The translations under genes and the position numbers were made by a program. Of a stretch of 64,000 nt of DNA, positions 45,690 through 54,021 are shown one piece after another. The notes under the pieces were generated by a model that worked only from the letters and a program-made list of their open reading frames with translations, searched no databases and was not told the origin of the DNA. Position 1 is the stretch's first letter, and each line of letters begins with the position of its first letter. Origin of the DNA: Nocardia arthritidis NBRC 100137 (lineage in GTDB: Bacteria; Actinomycetota; Actinomycetes; Mycobacteriales; Mycobacteriaceae); assembly GCF_001612765.1 (NCBI RefSeq), contig NZ_BDBB01000017.1:1-64000 (forward strand). The letters run 5' to 3'.

Positions 45690-45905
45690 CGGTTGGGCGG
45701 ACAGGACTGTCACGGGGACGCTTTGACGAGTTGGCTCCAGGCTCCTATCAGGTCACGCCCGCCCGGCGGCAGCGCTTGCTGCATGCCCGGCCGGACGGTC
45801 GACAGATCAACGCCAGGACACCCGCATCAGGGTCAGTCGTAAGCAAGAGTCAGACCGCCGCGGCCAGGACTACCCGATCCTTGCGGGATCCGGCACCGAG
45901 AGACT
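45690..45905 (-). ncRNA. Predicted IS110 bridge RNA with readable target and donor guides
   Basis: Minus-strand non-coding DNA between the element's left end and the recombinase. A hairpin (GATCC-CGCAA-GGATC) comes first. The target loop has CTTACGAC (45836-45843), matching the target left flank CCTACGAC with one wobble, then a GACCC...GGGTGTC stem, then GGCGTTG (45808-45814), complementary to CAACGC of the right flank. The donor loop has ATAGGAGC (45741-45748), the same as in the element's right end (TATAGGAGCGT), and TGACAG (45707-45712), complementary to CTGTCA across the left end. The order is that of known IS110 bridge RNAs. Exact RNA ends are not determined. Confidence 0.68.
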
Positions 45906-45909
45906 GACA

Positions 45910-46593
45910 GTCGTAGGAATCACCGACCGACCCCATCGACTGGGCTATTCCGTTGTCGGCCAACCGATTCGCGAACCGAATCGCGGTGTAGGTCGAGCCC
46001 CTGTCCGAGTGGTGTATCAGCTGCCCGTCGCGGACCTCGCGTGTCCACACCGCGTACTCGAGCGCGCCCAGGACCAACTCGGTGTCGCACCGATCCGAGC
46101 ACTTCCAGCCCACGATCCGGTTGGAGTACGCGTCGCGCACGGCCGCGAGCCAGAACACGCCTTCCCCGGTAGGTATCCGCGTCGCGTCGGCCACCCACAA
46201 CCGGTTCGGCTCCGAAGCGGTGAAATCACGCGCCACCAGATCCGGAGCCGGGGTCGCGCGCGGGTTCTGCCGCGTGGACGGCGCGCGCCACTTCCTGCGC
46301 AGGAACGCACCCTGCAGGCCCGTCTGGCGCATCAGCCGCTCCACCCGCTTGCGGCCAACCCCGATGCCGCGCCGACGCAGCATCTGATGCACCCGCGGCG
46401 ACCCGTAGGTGCCGCCCGAGCTGGTGTGGATGTCCACGATCTGCGCGATCAACTCCTCGTCGTCCAGGTGCCGCTTCGGCGGGTTCTTCGCGCGTTGCAG
46501 CCACCCGTAGAAGGTGGAGGACGCGATACCGAGAACCCGTAGTACGAGCTCGACCGGGTGCTGGGGATGTTCGTTCACGAACGCCATGATCAC
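45910..46593 (-). pseudogene. IS3 orfB, 5' part (interrupted by IS110)
   Basis: Starts at 46593, overlapping orfA. Contains the HTH_21 region (SSGGTYGSPRVHQMLRRRGI), the first catalytic Asp (NRLWVADATRIPT) and the second (IHHSDRGSTYTA), then ends at SVGDSYD where the IS110 element enters. The frame reads on into the IS to a stop near 45850. Confidence 0.87.
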
Positions 46594-46895
46594 CTCCGGG
46601 TCTGGCCGAGCTCGGAGGCGAAATACGCACTCGCATCACGCAATACGGCCTTGACCCGTTCCAGTTCGGCCATCCGCTTGCGCAGCCGCAGATTCTCCTC
46701 GAGCATCTCGGTCGTGGGACGGTCGTCCCGCTCGCCCCGGTCGGCCTCGTCCTGGCGAATCCAGTTGCGCAGGGCCTCATGATGAACCCCCAACTGCTCG
46801 GCCAACTTCCGGATCACCGGCTTCGGGTCCGACTCCCGGTACAACCGGACCGCCCGCGCCTTCAACTCGTCCGGATACTTCTTCGGTGCTGCCAC
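46590..46895 (-). CDS. IS3-family transposase orfA
   Basis: 101 residues: KYPDELKARAVRLYRES, KLAEQLGVHHEALRNWIRQD and a zipper helix MLEENLRLRKRMAELERV. Starts at a GTG with GAAGGAG upstream. It overlaps orfB by 4 bases; IS3 elements normally make the OrfAB transposase by -1 frameshifting here. Confidence 0.87.
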   Translation of the reverse strand: MAAPKKYPDELKARAVRLYRESDPKPVIRKLAEQLGVHHEALRNWIRQDEADRGERDDRPTTEMLEENLRLRKRMAELERVKAVLRDASAYFASELGQTRR

Positions 46896-46959
46896 GAATG
46901 ACTCCTTCCGGCCCTATCGGACCATGCTCGGAGCCCTCCGAGAAAGCGGGGGAAGCTCA

Positions 46960-47567
46960 GCTGACCTTTCCCCGCATGTGCCGGGCGACCTCGGCGACGC
47001 CGAGGTTCGCGCCATTGGCGTAGGCGGTGAGCACATACCGGCCCAGCGCGTCGCCGCGGATCTTCGGGTCCGACCCCGACGCCGGCCCGAGGTGGTGATG
47101 CCAGCCGGTCAAATACGCGGCGCGAGTGAGGATGTCGAGCAAGCTGCGCTCGGGTAGCCGCTGGTGGATCGCGGTCTCCAGCGCCAGCGCGGACAGTCTC
47201 CGGTCGGCACCCTTGCGGCGCTTGAGTATCGGCCTGCCTTCCTCGAGCACCAAGTCGGTGTTGGCTGGATAGCCTGCGTCCACCTTCGCGGCGGTGTCCG
47301 CGAGCAGCCGACGGCAAAAGGAGACCAGCTCACCCGCATCAGTCGGGATGCCGGCCTGCTCGCAGAACTGCGCCGCCATCGGCGCGCACTCCTCCCACGA
47401 CATCAGCTGCGCAACCAGGTCGGCGTAGGAGTCCGACCCGGCCACCGCGATATCTCCCGAGCGCAGCTCGGCGGCCAGGTGGGAGAAGACGCACACCTCC
47501 AGATGCCGGCGCGCGAGCATCCCCGGCCGTTCCTTGTGCCGCAACACCTTGCGCCAGGCCACCGTCC
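46960..47567 (-). pseudogene. Tn3-family transposase, internal fragment
   Basis: Reads HKERPGMLARRHLEVCVFSHL, LRSGDIAVAGSDSYADLVAQL, then GPASGSDPKIRGDALGRYVLT and ARHMRG. This is the middle of a ~1000-residue Tn3 transposase. It is cut on the right at the MFS gene (near 47567) and on the left by the IS3 end, so neither N-terminus nor DDE core is present. Confidence 0.8.
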
Positions 47568-48547
47568 GGCATGACCACCACCGCGATGGGAACCAGCGCG
47601 ATCGCGCTCTTCAGCGCGCTGTAGCCGAGGATCAACTGCAGATATTGCAGCCCGACGAAGAAGAAGCCGAATATGGCGAGGAACTGGACGAGAACGGTGA
47701 CCGCTCCGGCGCGAAACCCGGGAATGCCGAACAGGCGTGGATCGAGCAGCGCGTGCTTGTTGCGGAACCCGAGTACGGCGTACAGCGCTAGCGCCGCTGC
47801 GGAAACAGCGAAGCTTCCCACCACCCGAGCGCTGGTCCATCCGGCTTCGCTGCCTTCGATGATGCCGTAGACGAGCGCGCCGATCGCGACGGCGCTCGTG
47901 TACGCGCCGAGGTGATCGAGTGGGTGGCCTTCCTCGTCGCGGGTGTTGGGCGCCAGGAGCAATGCCAGCAGCCCACCGACCACCGCCATGATCGCGCTGG
48001 CCACGAAGATCGAACGCCAACTCCATACTTCGAGCAACAACCCGGCGGCGAGCATGCCGAGGATCGCGCCCGCGGCAGCGAATCCGGACCAGATCGCGAC
48101 GCCGTGGTTGCGCCGTTCGGCTGGAAACGCCGCGGTGATGGTCGACAGCGTGCCCGGCATGATCACCGCGGCGCCGATGCCCATGACCGCGCGCCAGGCG
48201 ATCAGGGTGGTCGTCGAATCGGCGAACGCGGCGGCAGCCGAACCGATCGCGAAGACCATCGTGCCGCCGATCAGGACATCGCGTCGGCCGAACTTGTCGC
48301 CGAGCGCACCGATCGGCAATACCAGCGTGGCCAGCGCGACCGTGTAAGCGTCCGCGATCCAGGTCAGCGATGTGGTCGAGGCCGACAGATCCACCGCGAG
48401 CTCCGGCATGGCCAGATTGAGCGCCGATACCGACGCGACCACGAGCACCAGGCAGGTGCACATTGCCGTCAGGATGCCGTTGGTACCCGCGCGCCGGGCC
48501 AGAACTGGGCTCGGACCACCAGGCGCACTCGCCATGGTTTCGTCCAC
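47568..48547 (-). pseudogene. MFS drug transporter (DHA2 type), C-terminally truncated
   Basis: Starts GTG 48547 after GAGGAGGAG. Typical start ILTAMCTCLVLVVASVSALN, motif A GALGDKFGRRDVLIGG and motif C MPGTLSTITAAFP. After about 326 residues (IAVVVMPDG) the sequence passes into the Tn3 fragment; DHA2 exporters normally have ~480-520 residues and 14 helices. Only about ten helices remain, so it is probably inactive. The promoter region carries a perfect inverted repeat. Confidence 0.82.
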
Positions 48548-48624
48548 GTCTCCTCCTCGATCTCCGATTTCGCGTCGCTGCCGAGCTCAATCGGAAGCTC
48601 CAACACCCACCGCAATTCTGACTA

Positions 48625-48641
48625 TATCGTCACTTACGATA
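48625..48641. promoter_or_regulatory. Inverted repeat TATCGT-N5-ACGATA upstream of the MFS gene
   Basis: TATCGTCACTTACGATA is perfectly symmetric over six-base arms and lies 78-94 bases upstream of the MFS start. A typical TetR-type operator; the cognate regulator is not obvious nearby. Confidence 0.55.
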
Positions 48642-48654
48642 CGCAGATCAGTAA

Positions 48655-48838
48655 AGCACCGTAGCAGCGGCCTCCACTCCGTGCAGCGAGGACGCGCGGC
48701 CGTGTAGTCCAAGCGCAGTCGGACCTGTTCCGGTGCGCTTGTAGTGCACCTTCATGCCGTCCACCACGACGAATCGCGAGTTGGGCTGGATGTCGCGGGC
48801 GAGTTGGTCGCTCGTAGTGGTTACAGCGTTGCCGATAC
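48655..48838 (-). pseudogene. Alpha/beta hydrolase, N-terminal remnant paralogous to the gene at 39458
   Basis: Reads IQPNSRFVVVDGMKVHYKRT then GTGPTALGLHGRASSLHGVE. The hydrolase at 39458 has IDPDSRFVSVEGQNLHYKRA then GSGRSVLLLHGSGSSLHCF. About 55 codons remain. The 21 bases at 48818-48838 are the same as the leader of the intact gene, and the codon aligned with its ATG is ACG here. Confidence 0.75.
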
Positions 48839-49096
48839 TCTTGCGGGTGTCGAGGGCGGGTGAGCGAGTTGCTTGACACCGCGGTGAAATATCGGTCACA
48901 CTGTATCCGTATTATTCGCATGATCGCTCGACCTTTGAGCGTGAGGATGGTTCACCCTTCGCCGGTCGCCGATCTGTGTCGGCCCGACGCGCGAGCCCCT
49001 TGTCGAGCCACGACGGGGGCGTACCGACGTCTGCGCCGACCGCATGCCCTTTCGGCCTGTCCGCTGATTTGCCCTCACGGGTGACGGGAGAAACGA

Positions 49097-50533
49097 ATGA
49101 GCCGCACACTGTTGCGCGGTGCGCAGGTGATCACCATGGCGCTGGATCGTCCCGACGTCGAGGAGGTCGACATCCTCGTCGACGGCGACCGGATCACCGA
49201 GATCGGTGATCGGCTCGACCCCCGGGGTGCTGACGTCGTCGAGTTCGCGGGCCGAATCATCATTCCTGGGCTTGTCAACGCTCACCTGCACTCCTGGCAG
49301 ACGGCGATGCGTTTCGCGGGCGCGGACTGGTCTCTGCCGGAATATCTTGCCCACGCTCACGGAGTTGCTGCGCGACACTTTCGCCCGCAGGACATCCATA
49401 TCGGGACGTTCGCCGGGGCCCTCAACCAGATCGACGGTGGTGTGACGACCATCGGCGATTGGTCCCACAATTGCGTGACACCGGACCACGCGGACGCGGC
49501 GATCGACGCGTTGCAGCAGGCGGGCATCCGGGCGGTGTTGCTGCATGGCACTCCGCACGGGCTGCGCGATCGGGTGCACGACACCCGGGAGATCGACCGC
49601 CTGCTCGGCGGAGCGATCGCCACGAGCGAGTTGCTCTCACTGGGGATGGCCGTGGCGGGCCCGCAATTATCGAAACCCGAAGTTGCGGTCGCGGATCTGC
49701 GTGCAGCTGCCGAACGTGGATTGTTGGCGTCGATGCATCAGAGCGCCGGTCCGCCCGGTCCGGGCTGGCAGGCCGTCAGCGCCGCCGGCTTGTGGGGGCC
49801 CTTGACCAACATCGTGCATGGCACGGGGTTGATTACTGCTTGGGTGAGACGGTTGGTCGAGGCCGGGGTCAGTTTCACAACGACGCCGGAAAACGAACTG
49901 GGCCAGGGTCATTGCGCGCGAGTGACCGATCAGCTGCTGAGCCTGGGCGCGGCACCGTCGCTGGGTACCGACACCGAAATCGTCGCGCCGGGGGAAATGT
50001 TGGTCGCCGCGCGGATGGTGTTGGCACGCCAGCGCGGCCTCGCGCATGAGCAGGCGCACGCAAAGACCGGCCTGGGTGCGCCGGTGGTCTCGCTCGGTGT
50101 GAAGCAGGCGCTGGCGTGGGCGACCGTGGAGGGTGCGCGCGCGCTGGGCATGGCCGACCGGACCGGTCGCATCGAGGTGGGCATGCAGGCCGATCTCGTT
50201 GTGATCGACACGCGTGCGCTCAACCTGTGGCCGCTCCACGATCCGATTGCCGCGGCGCTGCATGCCAACGTCGGCAACATCGAAGCGGTCATGATCGCAG
50301 GACGCTGGCGCAAACGCCACCACCAGCTCGTGGACTGTCCTGTGGACGAAATCATGGAGGCACTGCAACGGTCGGGTGAACGTTTCATCGACCAGATCAA
50401 CGCAACTGGCCGTGTCGCGCGCATTCGACGGCGCGTGGTGGGGCACGTGGTGCGTCGGCAGTTACGGCAGCAAGCGCGTGGATCGGCGCACGATGCGCTG
50501 ACATCGCATGAAAGCCCTTCACAGGACCGTTGA
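49097..50533 (+). CDS. Amidohydrolase-family (chlorohydrolase/deaminase-like) enzyme
   Basis: 478 residues of the metal-dependent TIM-barrel amidohydrolases (AtzA/TrzA/SsnA branch). The metal motif is GLVNAHLHSW, later ligands are in SMHQSAG and IVHGTGL, and the catalytic Asp in LGTDTE. The C-terminal strands GRIEVGMQADLVVIDT are typical. Homologues hydrolyse or deaminate N-heterocycles. It stands alone with ~200 bases of promoter region; no transporter or regulator is attached. Substrate unknown. Confidence 0.85.
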   Translation: MSRTLLRGAQVITMALDRPDVEEVDILVDGDRITEIGDRLDPRGADVVEFAGRIIIPGLVNAHLHSWQTAMRFAGADWSLPEYLAHAHGVAARHFRPQDIHIGTFAGALNQIDGGVTTIGDWSHNCVTPDHADAAIDALQQAGIRAVLLHGTPHGLRDRVHDTREIDRLLGGAIATSELLSLGMAVAGPQLSKPEVAVADLRAAAERGLLASMHQSAGPPGPGWQAVSAAGLWGPLTNIVHGTGLITAWVRRLVEAGVSFTTTPENELGQGHCARVTDQLLSLGAAPSLGTDTEIVAPGEMLVAARMVLARQRGLAHEQAHAKTGLGAPVVSLGVKQALAWATVEGARALGMADRTGRIEVGMQADLVVIDTRALNLWPLHDPIAAALHANVGNIEAVMIAGRWRKRHHQLVDCPVDEIMEALQRSGERFIDQINATGRVARIRRRVVGHVVRRQLRQQARGSAHDALTSHESPSQDR

Positions 50534-50785
50534 GGCTATCTCTCGACATGGGCGTCGAATCCGCGCGACCGGTGTTTGAATACCGGGGAACGGCACTGCG
50601 CCGGTCGGCGATACCAGCCTGCCCTGGCCGCGTCATACCGGCGAGTTCCACTTCCACTGTGGTTCATGCTTACTTGAGCCCGATACCGGAGCTGAAATTT
50701 CAACGATGATCGACGCCCGGCGCAATGCAGGTCATGCCGTGAACACACCCGGTTCCTGGCACCAGGAGGGGTTCAGCCTCGGTCC

Positions 50786-50968
50786 ATGACCGAACGCATC
50801 GGCTACGGGAGCGGATCCCTGACCACCGCAACCTATGCGGTCGTTCCCGGGCTCGTCCTGTTGTACTACCTCACCAATATCCTTGGCCGCCGAGGGCAGC
50901 GGCACCGGGGGATACCGACTAATGGTAGTCGCCATGGGATGCGTGATCTTCCTTGGCGCATGCGGGGC
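50786..50968 (+). pseudogene. GPH/MFS_2-type sugar or carboxylate transporter, collapsed remnant
   Basis: One frame gives [20 protein letters not shown] then [14 protein letters not shown], the first helix of GPH:cation symporters. The next frame gives [20 protein letters not shown], like a central helix after the GPH cytoplasmic loop. The segment between and everything after are deleted. It runs directly into the FAH-family pseudogene. Confidence 0.5.
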
Positions 50969-51602
50969 CCCGATTGTGCCGACGGATATCCTCTGCATCG
51001 GCTTGAACTACCGCAAGCACGCTGAAGAAGGCGGCTCTACCATCCCTGAACTGCCGGTGTTGTTCATCAAGTCGAGCAACGCTGAACAATCCGGGCGATC
51101 CGATCAGGATCTCTCGGCTGAGCAGTCAGATCGATTTCGAGGGCGAACTGGCAGTGGTCATCGGCAAGACGTGCAAGGACCTAGCGCTGCAGTACGTCTT
51201 CGGCTACACGATCGCCAATGACGTATCCGCCAGGGACTGGCAACGCGAGAAGCGATTGGGCGGCGGACAGTTCGCCCGCGGCAAGAGCTTCGATGGTTTC
51301 TGCCCGCTGGGTCCTACCATCGTAACCAGCGACGAGATCGCGAATCCGAATGCACTGAAGCTCAAGACGACGGTCAACAGCCAGGTCATGCAGGACTGGA
51401 CGACTGCCGACATGATCTTCGATGTGCCCACGCTGATCGAGAACCTCAGCAGCACGATGACGCTGCGCCCCGGAACGGTCTGTTGACCGGCACCCCGCAC
51501 GGCGTCGGCTTCGCACGCACGCCTCCCACGTGGTTGAAAAATGGGGATACGGTGGACGTCGAAATCGAAGGCCTGGGCACATTGAGCAACCCGGTGGTTT
51601 GA
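50969..51602 (+). pseudogene. Fumarylacetoacetate hydrolase-family protein, two frameshifts
   Basis: Three frames join into one FAH fold: [18 protein letters not shown] to FIKSSN; then, after a shift at about 51083, [33 protein letters not shown] and [12 protein letters not shown]; then, after a shift near 51480, [15 protein letters not shown] and a stop at 51600-51602. The metal ligands (F-E-x-E-L, and D of ANDVSARD) are present, so decay is recent. The family splits or decarboxylates 2-oxo acids from aromatic and sugar-acid breakdown. Confidence 0.8.
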
Positions 51603-51826
51603 CGCTCCGCCAGCGAGACGGTACTTCTGCACCTACTGCCAACGCCGTCGCGGACTGCACCCATCATCACATCTGCTGGGGTTCGCTGAACTGGGCTTTT
51701 GTACCCGACTCGATGTTGGCAACCCGAACGCGCAGTCGCGAGCGATACCGGTCGGCACGCGCTGTGGACTATCGAGCACTCTTTCGATCGATGTCCGAAC
51801 GCGGAAGGGCTGAGGTCGCGACGCAT

Positions 51827-52924
51827 CTATTTCGTCAGTCCGAGCAGTGCGGCGGTGAGTCCGTAGTCGGGACCGAAATCCTGCATGTTTCCGGTACGGC
51901 AGCCGTCGGCTTTCATCTGGATTCGCTCGCAGAACAGGCTGACTATTTCACCGTTGAGGGCGGTGAAGAGCATCATTTTTACACGGGCATGTCCGTGCTG
52001 TCGGTCGATCAGGTTGTCGATGTTCTGAAACACCATGGGTGTCAGGTCGACAACCTCGGTGAGGCCGTGGGCATTGGCGCGGAGCTGGTCGGTCACCGTC
52101 GTCAGTCCGGACAGGGTGTCCGCCAGTTGGTGCTGGTACTGCCCGAATGTGCCTGAGGTGTTGGCAAGGAAGGCGCTGAGCTGGTCCAGCGTAGCCTGTA
52201 GACCGGGCGTCTGCTCGGCGAGCAACCCGTTCATCTGGGTCACTTTGTCACTGAAATCCCGCACCGCGCGGTCGTTTTCCGCGAGTATCGAGGTGAGTTC
52301 GTTCAGTCTGATGATGATATTCGAGACCGCGTCCTTGTTGTCGGTGCCGACCTTCAGTGCGCTCGACAGCGCCTGGAGAGTGTCACGGATCTTCGTGCCG
52401 TTGCCTTCGAGAAGCGGGTGCAGCACTCGGCCCGACAGCGGGCCGGGCCCTTCCATCTCGTCTTGCGGCTTCAGCGCGGCGGTGAACTGATCAATGGTTT
52501 GGATGAGCGTGTCGAGCTCTATGGGAGTCTTGGTCCGCGACTTCGGCAGGTGGGCACCGTCGGCGAGCGTCTCGCCATGGGTGTAGACGGGGGTGAGCTC
52601 GATGTGGCGGTCGGTGACGATGGACGGCGAGATCAATACAGCCATCGCGTCTTTTGGGATCTTCACATCAGACTTGATCGACAGATACACCTCGATGAGG
52701 GTGCTCTTCGCTACGATTCTCTCGACCCTGCCGACCTCGAGCCCGAGCACCGTAACGGGATTGCCTACATAGACGCCGGCGATATTGTCGAAGTCGGCGG
52801 TGATGCGCGTTGGTTCATCACCCACGTGCGGCAGCAGCGAGCAGCCGCTCACCGTGAGCGCTGCGACGCCGATGGCGAATGCCTTGACCGCGTTGCACTT
52901 TGTCCGGGCAGCGAATGTCAGCAT
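51827..52924 (-). CDS. Mce-family lipoprotein (MceE-like), orphan
   Basis: 365 residues. A lipoprotein signal ends VAALTVSGC, followed by the MlaD/Mce domain (RITADFDNIAGVYVGNPVTV then LGLEVGRVERI, about 35-120) and a long coiled region (about 180-310). The lipobox is the mark of the fifth (E) subunit of Mce lipid importers. A working Mce system needs six such proteins plus YrbE permeases; none is here, so this is an orphan or the last survivor of an operon. AGGGGAT precedes the ATG at 52924. Confidence 0.85.
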   Translation of the reverse strand: MLTFAARTKCNAVKAFAIGVAALTVSGCSLLPHVGDEPTRITADFDNIAGVYVGNPVTVLGLEVGRVERIVAKSTLIEVYLSIKSDVKIPKDAMAVLISPSIVTDRHIELTPVYTHGETLADGAHLPKSRTKTPIELDTLIQTIDQFTAALKPQDEMEGPGPLSGRVLHPLLEGNGTKIRDTLQALSSALKVGTDNKDAVSNIIIRLNELTSILAENDRAVRDFSDKVTQMNGLLAEQTPGLQATLDQLSAFLANTSGTFGQYQHQLADTLSGLTTVTDQLRANAHGLTEVVDLTPMVFQNIDNLIDRQHGHARVKMMLFTALNGEIVSLFCERIQMKADGCRTGNMQDFGPDYGLTAALLGLTK

Positions 52925-53079
52925 GGATATCCCCTGTGGTCTCGCATGATGCGCGACCTCTCTGTCAGACGAATAACGTGGTTTACGATCGTGGGCTGGG
53001 CGGGGTTTGGTTGCGACTCCCGGAAACTGGTTGTCGATACCTATCGCCATGCCGGCCACCCACGGCAATTCATCGCGTC

Positions 53080-53178
53080 TCAGCGGGCTGCACGACGCTC
53101 GGACGGCGCGGCAATCAGACGCGCGGCAATTGCCGCGCAAACGACCGCAAACGACGCGCGTAAGACAACGATTTCCAT
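53080..53178 (-). CDS. Tiny hydrophobic peptide, unassigned
   Basis: 32 residues beginning MEIVVLRASFAVVCAAIAAR, preceded by AAGGAAGG. One membrane-like segment and a basic tail. It could be a small membrane protein or the start of a lost gene. It lies in a 464-base gap between the Mce gene and the metallohydrolase that otherwise shows nothing. Confidence 0.3.
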   Translation of the reverse strand: MEIVVLRASFAVVCAAIAARLIAAPSERRAAR

Positions 53179-53388
53179 CGGGGACCTTCCTTGCATTGTC
53201 GCCACCAGTAGGAAGCCGGAAGCCCGGCTGCGCCTACAAACCGTCGGTCGGCGCGGCATATGGCGAAGACGCCGGCCCTTCTCGGCGTCGTCGGTGCCAC
53301 TGTACACAGTTCCGGCAACGATGTGTCCGAAATCAGAATTGGCTGGCAATGCTCGCATCCCCGATAAACGCGCCGGTCGCGGCGCAGC

Positions 53389-54021
53389 TCAGAACCCCCG
53401 CTCGATCCACTGAGGCAGTTGCGGTGCTTCGATGCCTATGGTGGTGCCGTCACCGTGACCGGCGTACACCCGGGTGTCTTCTGGTAGGGCCAACAGTCGC
53501 TGCTGTATCGAACCGATGATGGTGGGGAAGTCGGAGAAGGAGCTGCCGGTCGCGCCTGGCCCTCCGGAGAAAAGAGTGTCTCCGGAGAACAGGGCTTTGG
53601 CCTCGGGTAGGTGCAGGCAGATGGAGCCGGGGGAGTGTCCGGGAGTGTGGATTACCTCGACGGTTGTCCCAGCGATCGCGATACGTAGCGAGTCGGTGGC
53701 AGCCCAGTAGCGCTGTCCGGGGTGACTCATGTCCCAGAGGGTTTGGTCTGCGGGATGCAAAAGCACTGGTGCATAGAGTTTTTCGCCGAGCTGGGGCGCG
53801 AAGGTGATGTGATCGTTGTGGCCGTGAGTGCAGATCACCGCGACGACGTTGCGATTGCCTACTGTTTGAATGATCGCTTCGGCATCGTGGGCGGCGTCGA
53901 CGACGATGACCTCTTCGCCGTTACCGATCACCCACACATTGTTGTCGACCTCCCACACACCGCCGTCGAGTTCGAAGGTGCCGCTGGTCACCACGCGGTC
54001 GATACGGAGCCCCCCGCTCAC
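53389..54021 (-). CDS. MBL-fold metallohydrolase, probable S-formylmycothiol hydrolase partner (Rv2260-like)
   Basis: 210 residues. The metal motif THGHNDH (65-71) is followed by [23 protein letters not shown] and [10 protein letters not shown], the complete ligand set of a binuclear zinc glyoxalase-II-like enzyme. The start (54021) overlaps the stop of the formaldehyde dehydrogenase by 4 bases. In M. tuberculosis the same pair is Rv2259-Rv2260. The role proposed here is hydrolysis of the formyl-mycothiol made by that enzyme; this follows from position and is not proven. Confidence 0.83.
   Translation of the reverse strand: MSGGLRIDRVVTSGTFELDGGVWEVDNNVWVIGNGEEVIVVDAAHDAEAIIQTVGNRNVVAVICTHGHNDHITFAPQLGEKLYAPVLLHPADQTLWDMSHPGQRYWAATDSLRIAIAGTTVEVIHTPGHSPGSICLHLPEAKALFSGDTLFSGGPGATGSSFSDFPTIIGSIQQRLLALPEDTRVYAGHGDGTTIGIEAPQLPQWIERGF

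Larger units (their letters stand above)
44566..45909 (-). mobile_element. IS110-family insertion sequence, 1344 bp, inserted in IS3 orfB
   Basis: The boundaries are fixed by the broken orfB: the coding sequence stops at TACGAC and resumes at CAACGCGCTC, sharing one C, with no target duplication, as is normal for IS110. It carries one recombinase (44580-45650) close to the right end and a long non-coding left part (45651-45909). That arrangement defines the IS110 group, whose bridge RNA lies upstream of the recombinase. Confidence 0.88.
44324..46959 (-). mobile_element. IS3-family insertion sequence with intact ends, split by IS110
   Basis: Terminal inverted repeats begin TGAGCTTCCCCCGCTTT at 44324 and end AAAGCGGGGGAAGCTCA at 46959, complementary with about two mismatches over 25 bases. 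Inside are orfA and an orfB interrupted by an IS110 element at 44566-45909. The flanking bases (GGC on the left, GCT on the right) show no target duplication, and the two flanks belong to different genes (P450 and Tn3 transposase). A rearrangement through the element is likely. Confidence 0.85.

Noticed and set aside
47403..48590. 395-codon minus-strand frame overlapping the truncated MFS gene
   Set aside because: Arg-rich, motif-free shadow in another frame of the same strand; the MFS frame has membrane helices and motif A.
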